Below, in pieces: positions 6,954-12,872 of a stretch of 25,877 nt of DNA. Source of the DNA: a virus. The DNA is taken from the IMG/VR virus record IMGVR_UViG_3300032323_002167, positions 1 to 25,877 of that record. One strand, 5' to 3'. The first letter of the stretch is position 1; every line of letters begins with the position of its first letter. Under the pieces are notes generated by a model. That model searched no databases, was not told the DNA's origin, and saw nothing but the letters and a program-made list of their open reading frames with translations. Made by a program: the position numbers and the translations under genes.

Positions 6954-7937
6954 ATGACAAAAAATGAAGCAAAAAGAAATTATTTAGATAGGGGAATATT
7001 AAAAAACGATGCTTTTGAAAGGTTCTTAAATGAGGATCCAACATCTCAAAAGAAATATGTGTTTTATATGATTAAAGAATATTTAAGACAATCTGACGAT
7101 GCAGGTAATAAAGTATCTGACATATCAGTAAATGATTTAGATATGGGTATTTTATCACCAATCTTTTCATATGTAACAGAATATAATGCTTTACTTGGTA
7201 GAGTTCCACAAGATAAAAAAGATATATATAAATTATCTTTTGATAGTTTAGTTGATATTGTTGATGAATTAAACGCATCTGAGGGTGAAAGTGATAGGAC
7301 TTCTTTAAGAAAAAGAGCTCGTGAAAACTCTCTCAACTATAATGAAATGGGTATTGTAGATGTACCAGGAGTATCGGTTATTACCCCAAATAATCACGAC
7401 GCCATATGTTATTATGGTCAAGGAACTAGGTGGTGTGTTTCTATGAATACCCCTACCCATTTTATGAGTTATTATTATAATCAAAATTATACTTTTTTCA
7501 TTATAAGCATAACAAGCGATGCGGTTAAAAACAAAATTAAAGAACACTACGAAAACAAATGGGAAAAAATGGGGTTAGGAAAACCCACTTGGGATAGAAA
7601 GAAAATGAAATGGGTATTAGTTAAAAATGGTAAAGATATTGCTGATATAGCAGCCAATAATGAAAATGATGCCGCTGAATTATTTAAACAAAGATTAAAC
7701 TTATCATCTTTGAAAGGTTATACTATTGAAAATTATGGTTATAGAAACTTATATAAAGTAGCTTTTTTAGTTCCACCATTAAAAGGTAGTGATGGTGAAA
7801 TAGTTAGGGATGAAGATAATCAACCTTTACCTGATATGGAAAGAGCTCAGATTTATTCATCTGATGATATTTCATTTAATACTGGTTGGAAAGAATACTT
7901 TAAAGTAATTGGTTTAGAAGACTTTATTGAAAGCTAA
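6954..7937 (+). CDS. KWC-motif family protein, paralog 3 (327 aa)
   Basis: Function unknown. A helical, charged N-terminal 130 residues is followed by VSVITPNNHDAIC and the signature YGQGTRWCV (154-162; W160, C161). The downstream strand (YTFFIISI) is followed by an insertion of about 70 residues rich in lysine and tryptophan (NKWEKMGLGKPTWDRKKMKW and following) before the KVAFLVPP strand that closes the core in all paralogs. It ends with FNTGWKEYFKVIGLEDFIES. Arg replaces Lys in the signature. The gene has an [A/C]TATTTAT motif and is followed within 5 nt by a tag-bearing small gene, so 6954-8853 is probably one transcript. Confidence 0.85.
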   Translation: MTKNEAKRNYLDRGILKNDAFERFLNEDPTSQKKYVFYMIKEYLRQSDDAGNKVSDISVNDLDMGILSPIFSYVTEYNALLGRVPQDKKDIYKLSFDSLVDIVDELNASEGESDRTSLRKRARENSLNYNEMGIVDVPGVSVITPNNHDAICYYGQGTRWCVSMNTPTHFMSYYYNQNYTFFIISITSDAVKNKIKEHYENKWEKMGLGKPTWDRKKMKWVLVKNGKDIADIAANNENDAAELFKQRLNLSSLKGYTIENYGYRNLYKVAFLVPPLKGSDGEIVRDEDNQPLPDMERAQIYSSDDISFNTGWKEYFKVIGLEDFIES

Positions 7938-7941
7938 AAAT

Positions 7942-8370
7942 ATGGAAAAGATTAAATTAACAGAAAAACATTTAACTGAAATAGTTAAAAAGGTTATTAC
8001 TGAAGAACAAAAAAAGAAGTTGTTTACTCCAAAAAATATAGATGAAAGAAAAAAAGATTACCAAAAAATAATTGAAAAAAGATTAGAAGAGTTAAAAAAT
8101 ACTCCTTTTGGTAAACTATCAAAAGACTATATATTTGAATGGATTCATGAAAATAATTTAGATCAAGAATTTAAATTAAGTTTTAGAGGTCCAAAATTGG
8201 GTGAAGTATATGGAACATCATTTAATAAATCAACAGGTGATGTTACTTTATTTGTTGATGATTATACAGATAAGAATATAGCCATAAAGTTTAAAATATC
8301 AGATATTCAAATAGGTGTCTTTGATTTAGGACCAGAGGATTCTGATGAGTCTTTTTACCCATTAAACTAA
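7942..8370 (+). CDS. Tag-bearing small protein (142 aa)
   Basis: Function unknown. The ATG at 7942 is preferred over one at 7927 because it lies just past the upstream stop at 7935-7937 and gives the family-like start MEKIKLTEKHLTEIVKKVI. The N-terminus holds the module ITEEQKKKLFTPKNIDERK, nearly identical to the start of the next gene and similar to proteins at 21786-22178 and 21271-21528. The remaining 105 residues (from about DYQKIIEKRLEEL) are unrelated to the other tag carriers and end in acidic strands (DLGPEDSDESFYPLN). Unlike the next gene, the tag here is preceded by an extra 17 or so residues that themselves look like a related tag (KIKLTEKHLTEIV). Confidence 0.75.
   Translation: MEKIKLTEKHLTEIVKKVITEEQKKKLFTPKNIDERKKDYQKIIEKRLEELKNTPFGKLSKDYIFEWIHENNLDQEFKLSFRGPKLGEVYGTSFNKSTGDVTLFVDDYTDKNIAIKFKISDIQIGVFDLGPEDSDESFYPLN
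7993..8048 (+). repeat. 56-bp direct repeat, copy 1
   Basis: This stretch and 8383-8438 are identical except for one base (t versus c within tgtt[t/c]actcc), 390 bp apart. Both encode VITEEQKKKLF then TPKNIDER in frame, at or near the N-terminus of two different proteins. Near-identity in a third-codon position context implies recent duplication or gene conversion. Confidence 0.9.
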
Positions 8371-8373
8371 GTT

Positions 8374-8853
8374 ATGAAAATAGTTATTACTGAAGAACAA
8401 AAAAAGAAGTTGTTCACTCCAAAAAATATAGATGAAAGGAAAGAACAACTTAAAAAAGACTTGTCTGAAAAAACCAAAAATCTTCTTTCACGTCTTAACA
8501 TAACTGAAATTATGGTTCACGCTCGTATTGATGATTACGATGAAATAATAACCCCTATGGATCATTTAGATGATGCATATAGTAAACTTATTATTGACGG
8601 TAAAAACTATAATGGATTTCCAAAAATGAGTGAGGAAGATGAGAATATGGTGATTAATTGGGAAGACACCTTAACAATATTCTTAAACTCAATAATACCT
8701 CAACCATCGGATGAAAGTATTTATAAAGCCGAACCAAATGTTGTTGGTAGAATGTTTAGGGTTGATATTACCCCATCAAAAATAAATATTATTTTTTCTT
8801 ACTCAATTGTAGAATATAAGAATAAAGAAGGTAAAGAAACTATTGACTTATAA
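8374..8853 (+). CDS. Tag-bearing small protein (159 aa)
   Basis: Function unknown. It begins directly with the tag MKIVITEEQKKKLF then TPKNIDERK, encoded by the second copy of the 56-bp repeat. After residue 25 the sequence is unrelated to the preceding protein: helical (EQLKKDLSEKTKNLLSRL), then strands, with VDITPSKINIIFSYSIVEYK near the end. The gene starts 3 nt after the previous stop and its last 14 nt overlap the end of the convergent gene at 8840. There is no terminator between them. Confidence 0.75.
   Translation: MKIVITEEQKKKLFTPKNIDERKEQLKKDLSEKTKNLLSRLNITEIMVHARIDDYDEIITPMDHLDDAYSKLIIDGKNYNGFPKMSEEDENMVINWEDTLTIFLNSIIPQPSDESIYKAEPNVVGRMFRVDITPSKINIIFSYSIVEYKNKEGKETIDL
8383..8438 (+). 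repeat. 56-bp direct repeat, copy 2
   Basis: Partner of 7993-8048 with 55 of 56 bases identical. It forms codons 4-22 of the 159-aa tag-bearing gene. Confidence 0.9.
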
Positions 8854-9085
8854 TATCATCAACCCAAATAGGGGTTTTTTCTCCAACGTAAGCCCCTGAA
8901 ACATTAAAATCAAAGTATTCAATAGCATCTATCTCATTCATATCCTTAGAAAGGATTTGGATACATTTAGACATTGAATAAACTAATCTCATAGATTTAA
9001 TATCTACACCAATGAGAGCTTCATCAAAACCATCTGGTATAAGGAAACTCTCATCTGGGTATTTTTCAATAATTATATCAATCAT
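8840..9085 (-). CDS. Conserved small phage protein (81 aa)
   Basis: The 81-aa protein has the pattern YPDESFLIPDGFDEALIGV, then RLVYSMSKCIQILSKDM, then DAIEYFDFNVSGAYVGEKTPIW. I recall this arrangement (DGFDEAIIG, a YS-C-I helix, EY.DFN) from many tailed-phage genomes, where it has no assigned function. The acidic, compact character suggests a small soluble protein. Its ATG shares one base with the stop of the KWC paralog upstream (TAATG), so the two are translationally coupled. Its 3' end overlaps the convergent plus-strand gene by 14 nt. Confidence 0.75.
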   Translation of the reverse strand: MIDIIIEKYPDESFLIPDGFDEALIGVDIKSMRLVYSMSKCIQILSKDMNEIDAIEYFDFNVSGAYVGEKTPIWVDDIISQ

Positions 9086-9864
9086 TATTTTTTACTTTTA
9101 ATATCAGGGCGATTTGATATGTGTTCAATAACCGATTCGTAAAGCTTGATGAACATTTCTTTTGTTCTATTACCAAACACGACATCTTTTACTTCGGTTT
9201 TAACATCCTGTACATTCCAAAATTCAATGTGTTTTTGAATGTCCGTAAACTTTTTACCTTTACTTTCTAAGTTTTTAAAATCTGAAATCAATTTTTCAGG
9301 TTGTAGATAAATACCAAAGGTTTCTTTCTGGTGATTTTTCTTAGATATAAAGTAAATTAATACATTCTTTGAGTAAGTATTAAAGTGATTTGACGTATCT
9401 TTTGAAGCCGTACACCATTTGGTATTAGATCCATAAGTTAATGAGGATTCATAAGTTAAAGGTGTTCCAATCATATAGTCATCATCCTCAAAATACTTAT
9501 GAAACTCTTTTTCTCTACGTTTCAATTCACGTTGTTGTTTCGCAGCTTCTAATACCTTATTAAAATCCTCAACCGATTTAAACTTAAAAATATCAGAATC
9601 AACCCCCTTAATAAATCCTTCTTTTACCAGCTCTTCAAAAATAGCACAATCCTTTTTAAAATCATTTTCTAACCAATCAGTAAATTCATCTAAAATAGAC
9701 TTTTTAAGATTTTCAATTTCATCCGTGCAAGATACCAACCACTTAGTGTATTTAAATTGGCTTGACTTATTTTGAGCCGATGGATCATATTTTTTTAATA
9801 AATCTAAAAGGTCTATTGTTAATTGCTCTTTGTATTTTTCTTTAATTTCGGTGATACTAATCAT
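9085..9864 (-). CDS. KWC-motif family protein, paralog 4 (259 aa)
   Basis: Function unknown; the shortest family member. It starts MISITEIKEKYKEQ, has a helical N-terminal half with KRREKEFHKYFEDDDY (115-130), then PLTYESSLT, the signature YGSNTKWCT (144-152; W150, C151), then LIYFISKK and a closing GIYLQPEK strand. The signature is the one most degenerate at the Gly positions (GSN instead of G.G). Unlike paralogs 2 and 3 it is driven by a full host-type promoter (9887-9917) rather than the [A/C]TATTTAT motif, so it may be expressed earlier in infection. The conserved 81-aa gene follows with a one-base overlap. Confidence 0.85.
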   Translation of the reverse strand: MISITEIKEKYKEQLTIDLLDLLKKYDPSAQNKSSQFKYTKWLVSCTDEIENLKKSILDEFTDWLENDFKKDCAIFEELVKEGFIKGVDSDIFKFKSVEDFNKVLEAAKQQRELKRREKEFHKYFEDDDYMIGTPLTYESSLTYGSNTKWCTASKDTSNHFNTYSKNVLIYFISKKNHQKETFGIYLQPEKLISDFKNLESKGKKFTDIQKHIEFWNVQDVKTEVKDVVFGNRTKEMFIKLYESVIEHISNRPDIKSKK

Positions 9865-9886
9865 AATTTCTTTTTTTATTGTTACA

Positions 9887-9917
9887 CAAATATAATTATT
9901 TATTTTAAACTTTCAAA
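9887..9917 (-). promoter_or_regulatory. Bacteroidota-type promoter for KWC paralog 4
   Basis: On the minus strand TTTG (9914-9917), 19 nt, TATATTTG (9887-9894). The ATG is 22 nt downstream of the -7 box, preceded by an A-rich leader without a clear Shine-Dalgarno site. Confidence 0.75.
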
Positions 9918-9922
9918 CTTTT

Positions 9923-10624
9923 TTATATTTCTTTTAATATTTCTAAAACTTCATATTTCATATAAGGTAAAGGAACTCTATCAAAATCCATACTTTCCCT
10001 ATTCCACCATAAAATCTTTAACTCTCTAAGTTTTTTACCTGTCCGTAATTGATACATATAAGCGTAAAAACTTAATTGAATTGCGTAAGCATTATATGAA
10101 CAATCCGATAAATGTGATAAACAACCTTTCATCCAATTCCCATAATCGTTCTTATATGTTAATTTTTTATTTGATTTATAATCATTAATATCAAAGAAAT
10201 CACCATAATCTAATATTAAGTCAGATGTTCCAGCGACTTTCTTTTCATTAATCCATAAACATTCTTCAGCCATTATGGTTTCAGCCTTTAATAAATCCAA
10301 TCTTTTAAATGCATCCACTACCTTCTGTTCATATTCATCCGTAGGGAAATAAAACCCTTTAGCTTTAATATAATCTTCAATAGGGTTATGAACTTTATAT
10401 GTACCAAAATCAGTAGCCTCTTTGTTTATTGCTCTCCATTCAGCAATAATATCTTCTTTCTTTCTACCATCACGTCTAGCAATGGCTGCAGCAATTTTAT
10501 CTTCTTCAAACTTAACTTTATATTTACCTAAGATTGCCGATATTGATGTGTATTGTTCCCCTGTTTCTCTGTTGAAGTATTTATGTTCAATAGGTTCGAG
10601 GAATACTAAGTTTTCTTTATTCAT
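9923..10624 (-). CDS. PD-(D/E)XK exonuclease-like protein (RecB/Cas4 type)
   Basis: The 233-aa protein fits the RecB-like PD-(D/E)XK superfamily: FGTYKVHNPIEDYI (73-86) with the GT..H motif and H79, AEECLW (119-124; E120 or E121), VAGTSDLIL (130-138; D135), INDYKSNKKL (146-155; D148, K150) and the C-terminal IQLSFYAYM (182-190), which supplies the conserved Q and Y of motif QxxxY. All catalytic residues expected for a metal-dependent nuclease are present. It would cleave DNA during phage recombination, replication or host DNA breakdown. The start at 10624 is chosen over one at 10660 because it falls 1 nt after the stop of the upstream peptidase and gives MNKENLVFLEPIEHKYF, in which the HKYF segment resembles the usual N-terminus. 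It is co-transcribed with the peptidase. Confidence 0.82.
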   Translation of the reverse strand: MNKENLVFLEPIEHKYFNRETGEQYTSISAILGKYKVKFEEDKIAAAIARRDGRKKEDIIAEWRAINKEATDFGTYKVHNPIEDYIKAKGFYFPTDEYEQKVVDAFKRLDLLKAETIMAEECLWINEKKVAGTSDLILDYGDFFDINDYKSNKKLTYKNDYGNWMKGCLSHLSDCSYNAYAIQLSFYAYMYQLRTGKKLRELKILWWNRESMDFDRVPLPYMKYEVLEILKEI

Positions 10625-10625
10625 A

Positions 10626-11726
10626 TTAATAGTAAAATGCTGATTCTTTATATTCTTCAATTATTTCCGTAATAGTCCGTTCTCCTTCAAAATTATCAAT
10701 AAATGAATATAATCCATCATATAGAAAAATGAATTCATTGTCAGTCATACCATACTTTTCTTGGAAATATTTCATTACTCTTTTTTTCATTTCAATCGTT
10801 GATAATACCTCACTCTTATTTGATGCGGTACTAACTCCACTATATTTATAGTTTTGTTCTTGTTGTTCAAACGGTTGTTTTTCATTACCTAATCTTTCAA
10901 TAATAGCCACAGATAACTCAAACGCTGTTTCAATACCTTCAATTAATACACATTCATTAGATGAATGATATTGATAATAAGCCGCTGGTAGGTTAATACA
11001 TTGAAAATTAAATTTCTTCTTTAATTGACTAACATCGGTATATGGATGACGAGCAAATGTTCTTACACCATACTTATATAGTAAATCACCAATCTTACCA
11101 TCAAAATATTCTTCACCTGTTTCCATATCAACTACAATACCAGGTTTAGCCCATTTTTCGTCAAATAACAAATAACCTGAGCAATACCAAGATATCGTAT
11201 CATTCTCAGGTGAATCGTGTTGAATTGCATAAGCAACATTCTCAAAAAAGTTAGGGTCAGCCTTACTTGAACCAATACAACCGATTTCTTCAGATATAAA
11301 AAAAGCACATTTCATAACGTCAAACTTATCCATTATTTCAAGAGCTAAGAAAATACCGGCCTTATCATCACCACCACAACCAGTTCTATTATTATATGTA
11401 TACTCCTTACCTTTAATATAACCACGAAGAACTTGCTTACCATTACATACTGATGAACGATCATACGCACTCATTTGATACGTTTCTTCAACTATGTCAA
11501 TACCATTACGTTGAATAGTATGGACAGTATCCATATGAGCAACCATACAAGGATAACTACTACTTAAACCTTTTGTTAAGTAAATATTACCAATGTCATC
11601 AATATAAAATGGAATATTACGAACCGTAGCCCATTCACTAATATACTCACGAACCTTTTCTTCCTTTCCATAAAATGATGGAATTGAGAGAATTTCTTTT
11701 AATCTTTCTAATTTTATGTTATCCAT
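10626..11726 (-). CDS. M20 family zinc metallopeptidase (PepT-like)
   Basis: The 366-aa protein shows the M20 dizinc site in order: VAHMDTVH (62-69; H64, D66), GCGGDDKAGIFLALE (116-130; D120), FFISEEIGCIGS (142-153; base E146, ligand E147), QHDSP (169-173; D171) and YHSSNE (253-258; H254). This is a complete set, so it should be an active peptidase or amidohydrolase on small peptides in the cytoplasm. The overall length is slightly short for PepT (about 410 aa), and the last 80 residues (from about 285) are a helical extension without similarity that I recognise. A strong host-type promoter with the -7 box 4 nt before the ATG lies upstream, and a nuclease gene follows with a 1-nt gap. A peptidase of this type is unusual in a phage. 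Confidence 0.9.
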   Translation of the reverse strand: MDNIKLERLKEILSIPSFYGKEEKVREYISEWATVRNIPFYIDDIGNIYLTKGLSSSYPCMVAHMDTVHTIQRNGIDIVEETYQMSAYDRSSVCNGKQVLRGYIKGKEYTYNNRTGCGGDDKAGIFLALEIMDKFDVMKCAFFISEEIGCIGSSKADPNFFENVAYAIQHDSPENDTISWYCSGYLLFDEKWAKPGIVVDMETGEEYFDGKIGDLLYKYGVRTFARHPYTDVSQLKKKFNFQCINLPAAYYQYHSSNECVLIEGIETAFELSVAIIERLGNEKQPFEQQEQNYKYSGVSTASNKSEVLSTIEMKKRVMKYFQEKYGMTDNEFIFLYDGLYSFIDNFEGERTITEIIEEYKESAFYY

Positions 11727-11730
11727 ACTA

Positions 11731-11761
11731 CAAATATAAAACTTTTTTTTAATTAACCAAA
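11731..11761 (-). promoter_or_regulatory. Bacteroidota-type promoter for the M20 peptidase gene
   Basis: TTTG (11758-11761), 19 nt, TATATTTG (11731-11738) on the minus strand, then 4 nt to the ATG at 11726. The layout is identical to that of smpB and predicts a leaderless mRNA. The -33 box lies inside the 3' end of the upstream gene. Confidence 0.78.
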
Positions 11762-12007
11762 ATATTTTTTGTATAATTCTCTAACTAAAATACTTTTCCT
11801 CATAATTGATTGATACTCATAGGTGTTTAAATATTTATATTCTACATATGAATGTTCTTTAAACGTAAAGTTTTCATTATCTTCCATTATTCCACTATAA
11901 TCTGAATAATGAACAATAAATCTTTCATCGTCAATTTTTTCGTACAAACAATATTGATTACCCGAACAAATAAAATATTTTTTCTTTAAATCTTTTAATT
12001 TTCTCAT
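11753..12007 (-). CDS. Small hypothetical protein (84 aa)
   Basis: Function not recognised. The chosen ATG at 12007 (MRKLKDLKKKYFICSG) lies 4 nt after a -7 box; a longer reading from 12049 would run back through that box and into the terminator hairpin, so it is rejected. The protein is basic at the start and then aromatic and acidic (CLYEKIDDERFIVHYSDYSG), and looks like a small beta-rich domain followed by a helix (IMRKSILVRELYKKYF). It is separated from the head genes by a terminator. Confidence 0.6.
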   Translation of the reverse strand: MRKLKDLKKKYFICSGNQYCLYEKIDDERFIVHYSDYSGIMEDNENFTFKEHSYVEYKYLNTYEYQSIMRKSILVRELYKKYFG

Positions 12008-12011
12008 ATTG

Positions 12012-12019
12012 CAAATATA
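12012..12019 (-). promoter_or_regulatory. Host-type -7 box for the 84-aa gene
   Basis: TATATTTG on the minus strand, 4 nt before the ATG at 12007. No TTTG occurs at the -33 position; that region is the U-tract side of the neighbouring terminator. Confidence 0.5.
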
Positions 12020-12040
12020 AATAAAAAAATATAAATAAAA

Positions 12041-12070
12041 AACCCACAACTAAAAAAATTAGCGTGGGTT
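12041..12070 (-). terminator. Rho-independent terminator after the packaging/head block
   Basis: Perfect 7-bp stem AACCCAC/GTGGGTT (12064-12070 with 12041-12047) and a 16-nt loop. In the minus-strand transcript the stem is followed by TTTTTATTTAT, so it acts for the genes transcribed from the right. Confidence 0.8.
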
Positions 12071-12104
12071 CTTTTCTGTTTAACTTCGGGAAAAGTCAAT
12101 TTCT

Positions 12105-12848
12105 TTATATTGTCTCTAAATCTGATTTTAGTTTAATTAACTTAATAATACTATCTTTTTTATCGGTTGATGAGTAAGATTCTAATTTTAATTTAACTTT
12201 TGAAAGTTTTTCTTTTAATTCTGTATCACCAATATTTATTTTGTTATTTACTAATTCTAAGTTTTCTTTAATAATACTCTCTTCAATGGTTTTTAATTTC
12301 TCATCATCATTATTTAATACTGATTTTACTAAATCTTTTTCCCATTCTGTTAAGTTTTCATATTTTTTGTTAAACTTCTTAGCTATTAAATTAGTATAAA
12401 CTTTGATTGGTAGTGTTCCTTCAACTACATTATCTGATACAGATTTATGTGTTAATAAATGTGATACCAAATATTTTTTAGCACTTACCCTATTTTCTAT
12501 TAAATTAGATTTTGTATCCTGTAATAATGTATCAATGTTTTCTAATAAAGTTTCTTTAACATATGTTTTATCTGAATTATATTTTAATATAAAGTCATGT
12601 ACAACTGAAAAATCAACATCTAATGATTTAAGATAATCTAAATTTTCATTCAAATAAGATGTTGCATCTGAAATATCATCAAATTTCTTATTTTCAATAT
12701 TAGAATATACGATGTAATATTCTTTAATTGTTTTATTGTTTTTTAATATATTATAAAACTCCTTGAAGATTGTTTTGAACTTATTTTTATCAGAATAAGA
12801 TTCAAGTAATATATTATTAATTTCTTGTTTTATTTTACCAAATGTCAT
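12105..12848 (-). CDS. Putative head/prohead core-type protein (247 aa), function uncertain
   Basis: A 247-aa, Lys/Asp/Asn-rich, almost wholly helical protein with no cysteine. It lies directly downstream of the portal gene, the place where T4-like phages encode small prohead core proteins and the protease. The N-terminal NNILLESYSD contains an LxE-like site. The rest has long charged helices (TLLENIDTLLQDTKSNLIEN; EKLSKVKLKLESYSS). It lacks a serine-protease signature, so it is not an obvious gp21 homolog. A scaffold or core role is inferred from position and composition only. It has its own [A/C]TATTTAT motif and is followed by the terminator at 12041-12070. Confidence 0.7.
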   Translation of the reverse strand: MTFGKIKQEINNILLESYSDKNKFKTIFKEFYNILKNNKTIKEYYIVYSNIENKKFDDISDATSYLNENLDYLKSLDVDFSVVHDFILKYNSDKTYVKETLLENIDTLLQDTKSNLIENRVSAKKYLVSHLLTHKSVSDNVVEGTLPIKVYTNLIAKKFNKKYENLTEWEKDLVKSVLNNDDEKLKTIEESIIKENLELVNNKINIGDTELKEKLSKVKLKLESYSSTDKKDSIIKLIKLKSDLETI

Positions 12849-12852
12849 AACA

Positions 12853-12860
12853 ATAAATAT
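12853..12860 (-). promoter_or_regulatory. Start-proximal ATATTTAT motif before the 247-aa gene
   Basis: ATATTTAT on the minus strand, 4 nt before the ATG at 12848. Confidence 0.55.
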
Positions 12861-12872
12861 GCGTTAGTTTAA

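Noticed and set aside
7064-7547. Minus-strand frames opposite KWC paralog 3
   Set aside because: They are shadows of a well-supported paralog on the plus strand and have no start signals.
10625-10660. Longer start for the PD-(D/E)XK protein
   Set aside because: It overlaps the end of the peptidase gene by 35 nt, and the ATG at 10624 gives a normal N-terminus with a 1-nt gap.
12008-12049. Longer start (MWVFYLYFFIYIC...) for the 84-aa gene, resembling a membrane helix
   Set aside because: The extra codons read through the -7 box and into the terminator stem; the hydrophobicity comes from the T-rich U-tract.
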